Below are positions 9,796-19,199 of a DNA stretch of 64,000 nucleotides, one piece after another. Numbering within the stretch: position 1 is the first letter of the stretch; each line of letters starts with the position of its first letter. The DNA is from Maribacter arcticus (lineage in GTDB: Bacteria > Bacteroidota > Bacteroidia > Flavobacteriales > Flavobacteriaceae): NCBI RefSeq assembly GCF_900167935.1, contig NZ_FUYL01000001.1:310001-374000 (forward strand), given 5' to 3'. The notes beneath the pieces were generated by a model that saw only the letters and a list, made by a program, of their open reading frames with translations, did not search any database and was not told the origin of the DNA. Made by a program: the position numbers and the translations under genes.

Positions 9796-10530
9796 CTATA
9801 ATAAGTCAACGGCTAAAATATAATCATCGGCCGTCATGAACAACCTTTTTCCATCGTTGCTGAAGGCACAATTTGAGGTTAATTGCCCGGTGTGAATCCG
9901 TGCGATAGCTTTTGCAGAACTATTAAAAATCCATATGCCACCTGGCCCTGTAGCAAATAGATATCCTTTGCTATTGATTTTTAAACCGTCAGGTAATCCT
10001 TGTTGGCCTTCCTTGCCAATTAATGGGGTAACATCATAAAAAATTCTCTTATTGGTAACCTTTCCCGGTTTTACAATATCATACTGATACCAAACAGCAT
10101 GAGAAGGATCAGAAACAGCCACATATAAGGTACTTCCATCAGGTGATTGCCCAATTCCATTGGGTTTTGTGAATTTGTCAAGCAAGACTAGTTTACCAGA
10201 ATTCAACAAACAGTAAACCCCTTGAAAATCTAACTCCTTGTTGGGATCATCTTGTTTTAATGGGAGCCCATAGGGTGGATCGGTAAAATACAAATTACCT
10301 TCTTTGTCAAGAAAGCCATCATTAGGACTATTGAATTTCTGACCCTCGTAACTATCAGAAAGCGTTATAAATTCTGATTTTGGGTTGTCTAAAGAAGCAT
10401 TCATTTTTACAACTTTTCTGTCGCCATGTTGAAGTAAGATCAATTCACCTTGTTTGTTTAAATTTAAAAAGTTTGAATGGCTTGTCTCTTCAATTAAATA
10501 ATAAAAATAAAAAGCAATTATCGGCAGAAT
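9796..10530 (-). pseudogene. SMP-30/gluconolactonase family, 5'-truncated
   Basis: The frame is open from the TAA at 10531-10533 down to 9796. The only start is a TTG at 10441-10443, giving 215 residues, whereas homologues have about 290-330 with a signal peptide. Codons upstream of the TTG still read like family sequence (NFLNLNKQGELILLQHGDR), so the true N-terminus was lost. Conserved pieces include LYFTDPPYG and FTKPNGIGQSPDG, the latter providing the metal-ligand Asn region. Family members hydrolyse sugar lactones. It is probably inactive, a leftover from the adjacent sugar cluster. Confidence 0.65.
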
Positions 10531-10674
10531 TTAATACAGAATACACTTAGTTATGTTACCCATCGGTTATTTCTCAAGACCCAGAGGTTACTGCCGTTAC
10601 AACCAAGAAAAAGTACTTGTACAGGTCAATATTTGATAGTAAAAAGAATGTTTCTAAGTGACTCTCATAAACTA

Positions 10675-11682
10675 TTATGAGTTCATTAATTCCATCCCCA
10701 ATTCGTTCTTACTGATTTGGCCTTGAGACCAACTAACCAAATTTTCAAAAGTTATCTCCGCTATATTTGTCAAAGCTTCTTTAGTTATAAAAGCTTGATG
10801 TGGTGTTAGCAATACATTAGGAAGAGATAATAATTTTTTTAAACGTTCATCTTTTATTCCATTTTTAGAATGGTTTTTAAAGAAAATTTCTTTTTCTTTT
10901 TCGTAAACATCTGTACCATATCCGCCAATCTCTTTAGTTTCTAATGCTTCTATCAATGCGTTTGTGTCTACCAATTCACCTCTTGAGGTATTTATGATAA
11001 TTGTACTATTTTTCATTAAAGACAATTTTTCCTTATTGATAAAATAGTAGTTCTCATAATTCATTGGTATGTGAAGGCTAATGATATCAGATTCTTTACA
11101 TAACTCGTTTAGTGGAGTATAGGTTACATTGCAAAGCTCAATAAGGTCATAATCAGGTGCTTGGTCGTATGCCAGAATTTTACATCCAAAACCATGCATA
11201 ATCTTGGCCATAATACTACCTATTCTTCCGGTGCCCACAATACCCACAGTTTTACCATGCAAATTAAATCCCATCAAGTTATCTTGTATAAAATTGTAAT
11301 TATGAACCTGGGTATTTGCCAAAACAATTTTTCGATTCAACGCCAATAAGAGGGCTGTTGCATGTTCGGCAATAGCATGGGGTGAATAGTCTGGTGCATT
11401 AGCAACATGAAACCCAAAACGTTTTGCAGTTTTTATATGAAGGTTGTTATAACCACTAGAACGTAAGGTGATATAACGAACGCCAAAGTTCCAAAGTTTT
11501 TCTAGTACAATTGGTGAGGCATCGTCTCCAGAAAAAATGGAAATAGCATTAAAACCAACAGCCAGTAATGCCGTTTCACTGTCCAACGCATTTTTGGTAA
11601 AGGTTACCTCATATCGATTGTTGTTGGCGCTTTTTAAAAAAGGAATTTCAAATTCTTTTGCACTATAAACCAGTAATTTCAT
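10675..11682 (-). CDS. D-isomer-specific 2-hydroxyacid dehydrogenase (D-lactate dehydrogenase-like)
   Basis: The frame extends to 11715, but the ATG at 11682 (MKLLVYSAKEFE) matches the family N-terminus and has an A/G-rich RBS, so I choose it (335 residues). The NAD motif GTGRIGS is near 150, followed by the catalytic Arg block INTSRGELVD near 235 and the catalytic His in LTPHQAF near 295. Such enzymes reduce pyruvate to D-lactate, a fermentative NAD+ sink. It lies at the edge of the low-oxygen island but has no clear TGAYN4RTCA operator upstream. Confidence 0.88.
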   Translation of the reverse strand: MKLLVYSAKEFEIPFLKSANNNRYEVTFTKNALDSETALLAVGFNAISIFSGDDASPIVLEKLWNFGVRYITLRSSGYNNLHIKTAKRFGFHVANAPDYSPHAIAEHATALLLALNRKIVLANTQVHNYNFIQDNLMGFNLHGKTVGIVGTGRIGSIMAKIMHGFGCKILAYDQAPDYDLIELCNVTYTPLNELCKESDIISLHIPMNYENYYFINKEKLSLMKNSTIIINTSRGELVDTNALIEALETKEIGGYGTDVYEKEKEIFFKNHSKNGIKDERLKKLLSLPNVLLTPHQAFITKEALTNIAEITFENLVSWSQGQISKNELGMELMNS

Positions 11683-11787
11683 ATTATCGTTCTTTTCTAA
11701 ACATCTTCTAGTCATTGTGAATAAAATAAGTTTGATATAATCTTTCGCTAACTTTATTATGTTCTTGAGATATTGTTGAAAATATTC

Positions 11788-12264
11788 TCATGAATTAATT
11801 TTTTCTTTTTTGATAGTGCTAATTTGGTAATTGGGGTTGCCTAAAACTTTTTTCTGTTTTGTTGATTTAAGTATGGACGATAATTTCGCAAAACCTCTTT
11901 CTTTTACAGTTCTATAGTCCAAAAGAAATTGGTTTACCTTTTGGAAGAGTTTTTTGTGTGTCTTCCTATAGGCTTGTTCCATTTCTAATTGATTTACACC
12001 ATCTATCATAATCTCAAGCTGGTTCATATGTTTTTGAACTTGTTTTATGATAGGATTTAATCTTTTTTGGTTTTCTTCTATATCATTTCTGAAATCTTCT
12101 GTTTTCGAAAATTCATTTTTGTCTATTGGTTTAATCGCAAAAGAATGAATTAAGTTAATTAGAAAGCGTTGCTCATCTTTAATAAAAGAAAGTTCTGAAA
12201 ACCACTTTTTAGAATGCTCATGCATATCTTCGGCACTATACGAATCTATATAGGTATATTTCAT
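11788..12264 (-). CDS. helical coiled-coil protein, island family member
   Basis: 158 residues, mostly charged helix, with no signal or membrane segment. The N-terminal SKKWFSELSFIKDEQRFL resembles ESREWLENIAFWKDETKFF of the 43679-44080 protein. Both continue into long heptad-like helices, so they are probably paralogues with a four-helix-bundle-like fold. Function unknown. Its promoter is the operator at 12324 with exact 23-bp spacing to TAAATTAG, placing it in the island regulon. Confidence 0.75.
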   Translation of the reverse strand: MKYTYIDSYSAEDMHEHSKKWFSELSFIKDEQRFLINLIHSFAIKPIDKNEFSKTEDFRNDIEENQKRLNPIIKQVQKHMNQLEIMIDGVNQLEMEQAYRKTHKKLFQKVNQFLLDYRTVKERGFAKLSSILKSTKQKKVLGNPNYQISTIKKEKINS

Positions 12265-12292
12265 TTTCTTGGATTTTTTTTAAATACTGATT

Positions 12293-12335
12293 CTAATTTA
12301 TAGTAATACATGTAAATTGAAAATGACATTGGTCA
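12293..12335 (-). promoter_or_regulatory. CRP/FNR-type promoter for 11788-12264
   Basis: Operator TGACATTGGTCA at 12324-12335, then 23 bp, then TAAATTAG at 12293-12300 on the minus strand; the ATG is 59 bp from the box. Confidence 0.85.
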
Positions 12336-12377
12336 GTTTCTATTGACGTTTAATGGAAAATGTTGTTGTCGTTTAGG

Positions 12378-12791
12378 TTATGTATGTAAAATACCGTCAG
12401 TATAGTTGAAAATTTCTAATTTCAGTTTTTGAAAATTTTCAATACAAGAATCTACTTTGGTTCTTAATTTGTCATGGTTTCGGTAAAAGATTAATTTACA
12501 TTCATTATCGGTGCAGTCTAACATACCACCTAAATTATTCTCATGAATAGAAATATCGCTAAGAAGTTTTTTTTTGGTGCTTTAAATTTTCTTGATACGT
12601 ATTTTGTATTCCTGTTTGCGCTCAAAAAGATTTCGCGTTTTAGGTCGAAAAATTTGGTTATCTAAGAGACGATCTGCTAAAATCAGTTCATCGTCCATGC
12701 TTTGAAAGTGGAATTTCCATTGCTGTGTTTTCCAATGAAGTTCTTTTACTTTCTTGTTCTTTTGATTTGTTCTTATATGTTCTTTTTCCAT
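12378..12791 (-). pseudogene. helical island protein interrupted by one in-frame TAA
   Basis: The first ORF (12582-12791, 69 residues, starting MEKEHIRTNQ) ends at a TAA at 12582-12584. The same frame then continues open to a TAA at 12378-12380, giving STKKKLLSDISIHENN and later LRTKVDSCIENFQKLK. Total 137 codons, with no frameshift. It resembles the 133- and 158-residue helical proteins of this island: a short start, then LHWKTQQWKFHF, a DDEL block and long helices. A single nonsense change (for example GAA to TAA) explains the break. Its promoter is intact. Confidence 0.75.
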
Positions 12792-12810
12792 TATTGTGGA
12801 ATCTATTTAT

Positions 12811-12853
12811 TAAAATTACCAGCCAATAAAAATGCAAACAATGATATAGGTCA
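12811..12853 (-). promoter_or_regulatory. CRP/FNR-type promoter for 12378-12791
   Basis: Operator TGATATAGGTCA at 12842-12853, 23-bp spacer, TAATTTTA at 12811-12818; it stays intact although the gene behind it has a nonsense codon. Confidence 0.82.
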
Positions 12854-13175
12854 GAAACTAAGATTTAAGTAATAATCCTATGTTTCCTTTAATTGTAAAC
12901 TAATTATCTACATAGCAAATACATTTCTTAATTTACGCTACAATGCGCCTAAAGAGTAAACTTTGAATGATTAAGAAATACATTAATAGCGATGGTCAAT
13001 ATATAATTATAACATGGTTCTAATTCATTTAGGGCCACCTAGTACGGCAAATTTCACAACTATTATTTTAATAGTCAAATCAGAAATAGAGTTATAATTG
13101 TATTGACAATCAATAAATTCAATAAGGTTTTAATTCTATAATTCAAATTCCTTTAAACCTCATCATTTTCCATAA

Positions 13176-14015
13176 TTAATGTAAAGCTAAAATAGGAACG
13201 GTAGTATCATATCCTATTTCCTTAACCAAGGGTTTAGAAAAAATGCTGCTGAAGAAAAAGTGCTTACGATTAATAAACGCTATCATATCGCTGTCCCTAC
13301 TTTCGACAAAACCAGTTAAACCATCTGAAACATCTTTTTTAGAGAGTGTATGAAAACTATGGTTTAAGTTCCCCAATATATCTCTTAGTAATTTTTGGTT
13401 ATTCATTTGTTCATCACTCAATTCGGCATTTTTTGATATATATAATACCCGGATTGCAGTGTCGTGCATTTTTGAAATTTCAACTAGATAACCCAATTCT
13501 TTACGTTTAAAGACGGACTTATAATCTGTAGGGAATACGATTTCTTTGGGTAAAGAAAACCGAACATCTTCCGGAACGGCCAAAACAGGGCATTCTCTTA
13601 TTTTCTCCATGGTGTTGACCGTATTGCTACCGAAAATGATACCTTGGCTTTTCGTAGCACCTTGGGTACCCATGACTACTAAATCGATATCTTTTTCAGC
13701 GATGGTCTGCTTTAGGGCATCCGATAAAAAATTAAAGGTAGAAATGGTATGGTACGAATGCTTCGGATTGTCATGATGCAGTTTTAACATATCCAACAGT
13801 TTAACAAAACCTTCTTCCGATTTTGCTTTAGCTGCCTCATATTCCCCGCTACCAGGTTCAGGAATAAATAGGTTGTCGGTACTATAACTATCCAACTTAA
13901 AAACGTTTAAAAAATAAAACTCACAATTTAATTTACTATATAGGTCAAGGGCATACCTTGTGGCGTTAAGGGCATTTTTCGAAAAATCTGTAGGTATTAA
14001 TATTCGCTTATCCAT
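13176..14015 (-). CDS. universal stress protein, tandem UspA domains
   Basis: 279 residues: an N-terminal Usp domain (1-145) beginning DKRILIPTDFSKNA, and a second, degenerate domain (155-279). The first domain keeps the ATP-binding pattern GxxGx9GS (GTQGATKSQGIIFGS, near 115-129); the second lacks it. Cytoplasmic. USPs of this type are made in starvation or low oxygen and bind nucleotide. It is the first of a run of seven USPs down to 21.9 kb with its own operator at 14071. Confidence 0.92.
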   Translation of the reverse strand: MDKRILIPTDFSKNALNATRYALDLYSKLNCEFYFLNVFKLDSYSTDNLFIPEPGSGEYEAAKAKSEEGFVKLLDMLKLHHDNPKHSYHTISTFNFLSDALKQTIAEKDIDLVVMGTQGATKSQGIIFGSNTVNTMEKIRECPVLAVPEDVRFSLPKEIVFPTDYKSVFKRKELGYLVEISKMHDTAIRVLYISKNAELSDEQMNNQKLLRDILGNLNHSFHTLSKKDVSDGLTGFVESRDSDMIAFINRKHFFFSSIFSKPLVKEIGYDTTVPILALH

Positions 14016-14039
14016 ACTTTGTTTTTTAGGTTTCTCCGG

Positions 14040-14082
14040 TAAAAGTATTTGTCGATTTTCTTTTTAACAATGATAATTATCA
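14040..14082 (-). promoter_or_regulatory. CRP/FNR-type promoter for 13176-14015
   Basis: Perfect palindrome TGATAATTATCA at 14071-14082, 23 bp, TACTTTTA at 14040-14047. It overlaps the last codon of the upstream USP gene. Confidence 0.85.
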
Positions 14083-14928
14083 GTCTTGTGCAGGTAGAAT
14101 TAAAAACGGGGTTTCTGAATACATGCTTACATCTTTTATAACCGGCTCACGGGTCAATTTTTCAAAAAGGTTATGTTTTTGATTAACCATTGAATATAGG
14201 TCTACATTCAATTTTTCTAAAAATACTTGAATGACCTTCGCTTTGTCTTTAGACAATTGTCTCCAATGAAAAGTATGGTCGACATCCTTTAGGCAGATAT
14301 CCAACAATTTTCTGTTGGATTCTTGTTCGGTATTTAAAATTTCTTCTTCGGTAATATGCAATACTCTAATCTTAGCTTTAAATAAAGAGGTTATGAATAG
14401 TAAAGGTTCTATTGATTTTTTTGCACACCCTTTCTTGAAATCAGTGACAAAAGCTATTTCTTTAGGTTCCTTGAAATTCATTTCACCAGGAATAGCAAGA
14501 ATGGGACATTTGTTAATTATGTTAGCTACCTGTATCGTATTGCTCCCAAAGAAAATATCAGCTGCCTCGGTAATGCCTTTATTGCCCATAACAACTAAAT
14601 CTATATGCAGTTTATCAATTGTTTTAGTCAAAATCTTAGATAGAATTCCTTTTTCTGATATGGTCTGAAACTGATGTTTCGAGTTATCATTGTCCAATAC
14701 AATTTTATGCATTGTCTTTGTTAATTTTTCCTCAGATTCAATTTGTAGTTTTTTTAGCAGTTTTTCACTAACAAACAATTTTGGTTTTTTTCCTTGTAAA
14801 GGAGTTAGTTCATTGAAAACATTCAATAAATGGAAAGTACAAGGCTGTGATGCCAATAATTTTGTAACATAAAATAGTGCACAGTAGGCATTGTTAGAAA
14901 AATCTGTAGCGACCAGTATATTCTTCAT
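14080..14928 (-). CDS. universal stress protein, tandem UspA domains
   Basis: 282 residues, two Usp domains. Domain 1 starts MKNILVATDFSNNA and keeps an ATP-binding pattern, MGNKGITEAADIFFGS, near 115-130; domain 2 has no glycine motif. It is separated by only 6 bp from the upstream USP (14935-15771), so the two form an operon from the promoter at 15828. Its stop region contains the operator of the next USP downstream. Confidence 0.92.
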   Translation of the reverse strand: MKNILVATDFSNNAYCALFYVTKLLASQPCTFHLLNVFNELTPLQGKKPKLFVSEKLLKKLQIESEEKLTKTMHKIVLDNDNSKHQFQTISEKGILSKILTKTIDKLHIDLVVMGNKGITEAADIFFGSNTIQVANIINKCPILAIPGEMNFKEPKEIAFVTDFKKGCAKKSIEPLLFITSLFKAKIRVLHITEEEILNTEQESNRKLLDICLKDVDHTFHWRQLSKDKAKVIQVFLEKLNVDLYSMVNQKHNLFEKLTREPVIKDVSMYSETPFLILPAQD

Positions 14929-14934
14929 AATATT

Positions 14935-15771
14935 TTAAATTTGAGGTAGTACCATAAAAGGAACGGTAATGTGTAATCCTATTTTTTTAATAATAGGTTC
15001 AATAAACAAGCGTTCTAAAAAAGTGTGTTTATTCTTTACCATCACCAATAGGTTTATCTTTTGTTTTATCTGAAATTCATTGATGGCTTCTATGATACCG
15101 TTATCTGGTAGTTCATGAAACAATGCGTGGTTTCCTAATAATTTTTCAAGCTCTACTTTGTGCTTTTCTTGAATGTTGGTAAGGTCATACCCTGCTCGCA
15201 CGTGCATTACATTTATTCGTGATTTATGTTGTGTGGTAATTGCCAACAAAGTCTGCATATTCCCTTTTTTATATTCAATCTCATAATCGGTAGGGAATAA
15301 TATTTCTTTAGGAGCTTCATAGTCAAAATTTGGTGGAACGGCAATTACGGGGCACTTTGCTTTATTGATTACATGAACGGTATGTGTGCCGAATAAAATT
15401 TCAGTGGCACTGGTAACGCCCTTTGTTCCCATTACTATTACATCTATATTCTCAGCCGTAACCGTTTCTAAGACTTCACTTATTAGTGTATTAAAGGCAG
15501 AATGAACTATGATGGTGTGGTTAGGGTTTGGGAATTGATGCTCTAGCTCGCTTTTCAATTTTTCTAATTGAGTCATACTACTTTCCTGTAGAATATCTCC
15601 TAACCCTATTTGGCCAGGGCTACCAATGAGGTACTCGGTCTGATAAACGGGTGGGGTATAAGTATGAAGCAAATAGAAAGTAGTTTTAACGTCTTTGTAG
15701 ACCTTTAGCGCGTAACGAATTGCTTCTTTGGAGTTATTGGAAAAATCAGTAGGTAAGAGAATTCGTGGCAT
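14935..15771 (-). CDS. universal stress protein, tandem UspA domains
   Basis: 278 residues. Domain 1 begins MPRILLPTDFSNNS with GTKGVTSATEILFGT as the nucleotide-binding loop near 115-129; Thr replaces the usual Ser after the last Gly. Domain 2 is degenerate. It is the first gene of a two-USP operon and shares its operator with the divergent thioredoxin gene. Confidence 0.92.
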   Translation of the reverse strand: MPRILLPTDFSNNSKEAIRYALKVYKDVKTTFYLLHTYTPPVYQTEYLIGSPGQIGLGDILQESSMTQLEKLKSELEHQFPNPNHTIIVHSAFNTLISEVLETVTAENIDVIVMGTKGVTSATEILFGTHTVHVINKAKCPVIAVPPNFDYEAPKEILFPTDYEIEYKKGNMQTLLAITTQHKSRINVMHVRAGYDLTNIQEKHKVELEKLLGNHALFHELPDNGIIEAINEFQIKQKINLLVMVKNKHTFLERLFIEPIIKKIGLHITVPFMVLPQI

Positions 15772-15796
15772 GTCTATATAATTTTATTATTTCACA

Positions 15797-15870
15797 TAAA
15801 ATTAGGGCAGTGCAAATCCAATTACCATGACATTGGTCAGTTCGCCAAATTACATTTTAAGGTAATTTTA
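15797..15870. promoter_or_regulatory. bidirectional CRP/FNR-type promoter (USP operon / thioredoxin)
   Basis: One operator, TGACATTGGTCA at 15828-15839, serves both strands. Exactly 23 bp to each side lies TAATTTTA (minus strand 15797-15804, plus strand 15863-15870). The start codons are 56 and 52 bp from the box. The symmetry is good evidence that a dimer bound here activates both ways. Confidence 0.88.
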
Positions 15871-15891
15871 GATTTTTTAAATTACAAATGA

Positions 15892-16191
15892 ATGAAAAGC
15901 AGTTTTTCTAAAATTATAGATTCAGAAACTCCAGTTCTCGTAGGTTTTTATGCAGATTGGTGTGGACCCTGTAAAATGTTGGGCCCGATTTTAAAACAAG
16001 TAAAAGACGAAATGGGCGAAGCCGTCAAAATAGTCAAAATAGATGTAGATAAAAACCAATCGATAGCTGCAAAATATCAAGTTCGGGGAGTACCCACCAT
16101 GTTATTGTTTAAAAATGGGAAACAGTTATGGCGACAGTCTGGGGTATTGCAAAAGAACGATTTAATTCAAATCGTAAAATCGCATGCCTAA
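15892..16191 (+). CDS. trxA: thioredoxin
   Basis: 99 residues, a single thioredoxin fold. The redox motif WCGPC is near residues 23-27 with the Asp two before it, and the cis-proline loop is GVPTM near 66-70. It reduces protein disulfides in the cytoplasm, and here may feed electrons to the island's ribonucleotide reductase (inference). It is transcribed divergently from a USP operon under the shared operator. It is short at the N-terminus relative to E. coli TrxA but all core elements are present. Confidence 0.93.
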   Translation: MKSSFSKIIDSETPVLVGFYADWCGPCKMLGPILKQVKDEMGEAVKIVKIDVDKNQSIAAKYQVRGVPTMLLFKNGKQLWRQSGVLQKNDLIQIVKSHA

Positions 16192-16296
16192 ATTGTATTA
16201 TAGAATTTGTAGTTCATCTACAATTTTAGTGGATGGCCATTAATTCATTAATAAGGTAAATGGTCAAAGACTTAATCCTATTGTGTTTTGTAAATT

Positions 16297-17136
16297 TTAT
16301 TCATGAATTACCAGAAATGGAACAGAAGTATGATAACTAATTTTTTCAACCTTTGGTCTAAAAAGAATTCGCTCTAAGAAATTTAGGTTTTTTGCAACCA
16401 TTACAATCATATCCAAATTGCAACTTTCAACAAAATGTTGAACGGCAACGTCTAGTTTTTTTTCCTTTAGGGTATGAAATGAATAAGTTGTATCGGTAAA
16501 ATAGTCCTTTAAAAATTCACGGTTTTTTATTTGCTCCATACTTAGTTGATCTCCTTTAGAAGTAACATGCAAAAAACGTAGTGCCGATTTATGTAAAAAG
16601 ACAAGCTCTTTTATCCTTTTCATGACCTTGTCATCATACCCTAAAAGAAAATCTGTTGGAAAACCTATTTCTTTTGGGTCGCTATATTTTGCATTTTCTG
16701 GTACTGTTAATACAGCACACGGCACTTTGGTGATAACATTGCCAGTATTGCTGCCTAAAGAAACAGCTTTTATACCCGATGCCCCTTTGGTGCCCATAAT
16801 AATTAAATCAATTTTCTTATCTATTACCTCTTGTTTAATATAATCGGTGAAAAAGCCGGACATAGCTTTGGTTTCAAATGTATGCTTCGTATTAAGAGGT
16901 AATTTTTGAATCTTTTCCAGTAATAATTTTAATTTTTTTCTGCTCTTTTTTAAAATACTTTCTTCAAATATTTCTGGTGGTAAGAACATGGTGCCTTCAC
17001 TACCTGAATTAGGATTGATAGGGTTTACATGAATTAGATAAAAAGAACATTCATTTTTTTTGAATAATGATATTGCATAAACAATTGCATTCCAAGCATT
17101 TTCAGAGAAATCTGTTGGTATCAGTATGTTTTTCAT
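16297..17136 (-). CDS. universal stress protein, tandem UspA domains
   Basis: 279 residues. Domain 1 starts MKNILIPTDFSENA and has GTKGASGIKAVSLGS near 113-127; domain 2 is degenerate. The loop GASGIK and GSNTGNVITKV match the 21082-21918 USP closely, so these two form a subgroup. Own operator at 17188. Confidence 0.92.
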   Translation of the reverse strand: MKNILIPTDFSENAWNAIVYAISLFKKNECSFYLIHVNPINPNSGSEGTMFLPPEIFEESILKKSRKKLKLLLEKIQKLPLNTKHTFETKAMSGFFTDYIKQEVIDKKIDLIIMGTKGASGIKAVSLGSNTGNVITKVPCAVLTVPENAKYSDPKEIGFPTDFLLGYDDKVMKRIKELVFLHKSALRFLHVTSKGDQLSMEQIKNREFLKDYFTDTTYSFHTLKEKKLDVAVQHFVESCNLDMIVMVAKNLNFLERILFRPKVEKISYHTSVPFLVIHE

Positions 17137-17156
17137 AGTACGCAGTAATTTGTATT

Positions 17157-17199
17157 TAAAAATAACCGCACTTAATGTTTTTAAATATGATAATAATCA
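17157..17199 (-). promoter_or_regulatory. CRP/FNR-type promoter for 16297-17136
   Basis: TGATAATAATCA at 17188-17199, 23 bp, TATTTTTA at 17157-17164. The box overlaps the stop codon of the ROK kinase gene. Confidence 0.82.
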
Positions 17200-18168
17200 T
17201 TCAAGTGCCGTATTCTCTAATTCTAACCAGGCCAAAGCTGCAGGGCCTAACACCGCGTTGGAACTTGTAGCCGTTGACAATAGTACTTTTATTTTGCCCT
17301 TGTAGGCGTTAAATAGATGTTGCTGCATTCGGGTTCTTATAGGTCTTAATAGAATTTCACCTGCCTTGCTCAATCCACCCGATAGTATGAATGCTTCTGG
17401 GTCTAAATGGGCCACAGTATCGGCCATTTTACTTCCTAAGATTTCACCTGTTTTTTCAAAAGCCGTCAGAGCGATAAGATCGCCCTTTAACGCGGCATCC
17501 GAAATATCTGTTCCTCTCATATCCTTAAAACTAATACCACGAAGGGGGGAATCTATCTTCATATCTGCCAATAACTCAAAGACTGTTCTCTTAATTCCTG
17601 TTACCGATGCGTAGGTTTCCAGACAGCCATGTAACCCGCAATTACACTCTCTCCCATTAGGCTCCACATTAACATGACCTATTTCTCCGGCAGCACCGTG
17701 TTCTCCAATTAACAGTTTACCATCTACAATTATTCCACTTCCCAGTCCTGTGCCTAAGGTCAGAGCGACAAAATTTTTCATTCCCTTGGCTGCACCGAAA
17801 ACCATTTCACCTAGAGCGGCAGCATTGGCATCGTTCGCTAGTGAAACAGGTAGATTAAAAGTTTGGTTGATAATCTTTGCTATCGGGGTAGCCTTACCCC
17901 ATTTCAGGTTCGGGGGATTTTCAATTTGCCCTGTGTGCGGATTAGCATTGGGGGCTCCAACACCGATGGAACGTATTTGTATATCAACATCCCATTTTAA
18001 AATCAGTGTTTCCACCTCCAATTTTAGTTTTTCCATAAAGCTTGGAAACGGATTTTGAGCATTGGTTTTGAATATAGTTTTATCAATAATATTCCCTTCT
18101 CTGGTAACAAGACCAACCTTAGTAAGGCTGCCACCAATATCAATACCTAAAACTACCTCTTGTGCCAT
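17197..18168 (-). CDS. ROK family sugar kinase (glucokinase-like)
   Basis: 323 residues. The N-terminal phosphate-binding motif is GIDIGGSLTKVG (residues 7-18), the catalytic Asp lies in LANDANAAALGE near 108, and the ROK zinc cluster appears as CNCGLHGCLE near 178. Full family length. It probably phosphorylates glucose or a related hexose using ATP, feeding glycolysis when respiration is limited (inference). No operator lies in its 160-bp upstream gap, so it may be read from the USP operon at 20045-18328. Confidence 0.92.
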   Translation of the reverse strand: MAQEVVLGIDIGGSLTKVGLVTREGNIIDKTIFKTNAQNPFPSFMEKLKLEVETLILKWDVDIQIRSIGVGAPNANPHTGQIENPPNLKWGKATPIAKIINQTFNLPVSLANDANAAALGEMVFGAAKGMKNFVALTLGTGLGSGIIVDGKLLIGEHGAAGEIGHVNVEPNGRECNCGLHGCLETYASVTGIKRTVFELLADMKIDSPLRGISFKDMRGTDISDAALKGDLIALTAFEKTGEILGSKMADTVAHLDPEAFILSGGLSKAGEILLRPIRTRMQQHLFNAYKGKIKVLLSTATSSNAVLGPAALAWLELENTALE

Positions 18169-18327
18169 ATGTTTAAATTATTATACGAATTAAAAAATTA
18201 CAAGTTTATTTTAGAAAATTATGGCGCTGCTGAATTAATGCCATTTTTATGACTAGTGAATCATCCATTTGATTTTTAAAGGGTATGTGCTTCATTATTG
18301 TAAAGTTCGGCTGGTAAAAGAATATTT

Positions 18328-19182
18328 TTAAGGATGTTCTTCCCAAGTATCCGGTATTACCAAAAAAGGAATTTGGGTATGGTATCCAATAGATTCTACA
18401 TTTGGCTTTACCAAAAACCTATCTAAAAATGAGTGTTTTCTATTCATCATTACCAAAAATCCAGATTGGTGTTCTTCAATATATTCATGGATTGCTTCGG
18501 GCATCAATTTTCCTCTTTCCTCTACGAAAATGGGATTAAGCTTTTTAAAATAATCAGCTAACGCCTTTTTATTCACCTGCTGTTCATCGGCCAAATCATA
18601 CTCCTCCTTTACATGCAATATGGTTAATTTAGATTCAAAAGTATTTGAAAGGTTAAATAAGTATTGTAAATCTTCCTCTTTGTGTAATTGGCCATAATCC
18701 GTTGGAAAAACAATAGATTTTATTTCTTTAAACACATAGCTAACAGGCACGGCCAATACAGGAATTTTTGACTTTCTAATTACATGTACGGTATTTGTTC
18801 CCAAAAAAATCTCCTTGGCACCTGTGGCACCTTGTGTTCCCATTACGATATAATCAAAATTTTTAGCTTCGGTAAGCTCCAAGATTTCATTGGTTAAGGT
18901 GTTAAATGCGGAAAGGGTCTTGAATGTATGTTTTGGGTTTTTATATTTTAGCTTTATATCCACTAAAGTTTTATCGAGACCTGCCTGTGCAATATCTACA
19001 CCTTTATCAGGAAGGGCGCTAAACGTTGGCCCGCCCATCATATAATCTATGCGATAGAAGGTTGGAGTATAGGTATGAAGTATTTGAAATTCGCATTTCT
19101 CAGTTTTAAAAAATTCAAGGGCATAGCAAATGGCGTTCCATGCGTTATTAGAGAAATCGGTAGGCAAGAGAATCTTTTTCAT
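18328..19182 (-). CDS. universal stress protein, tandem UspA domains
   Basis: 284 residues. Domain 1 starts MKKILLPTDFSNNA with GTQGATGAKEIFLGT near 117-131; domain 2 is degenerate. Only 17 bp separate it from the upstream USP 19200-20045, so it is the second gene of that operon. It is most like the 14935-15771 USP (shared TYTP and INVMHV/LTILHV blocks). Confidence 0.92.
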   Translation of the reverse strand: MKKILLPTDFSNNAWNAICYALEFFKTEKCEFQILHTYTPTFYRIDYMMGGPTFSALPDKGVDIAQAGLDKTLVDIKLKYKNPKHTFKTLSAFNTLTNEILELTEAKNFDYIVMGTQGATGAKEIFLGTNTVHVIRKSKIPVLAVPVSYVFKEIKSIVFPTDYGQLHKEEDLQYLFNLSNTFESKLTILHVKEEYDLADEQQVNKKALADYFKKLNPIFVEERGKLMPEAIHEYIEEHQSGFLVMMNRKHSFLDRFLVKPNVESIGYHTQIPFLVIPDTWEEHP

Positions 19183-19199
19183 AGTAAAGGAGTTAAATA

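Noticed and set aside
18169-18327. Operator for the ROK kinase (TGACTAGTGAATCA-like sequence near 18250)
   Set aside because: The half-site spacing is 2 bp too long and no -7 element is present.
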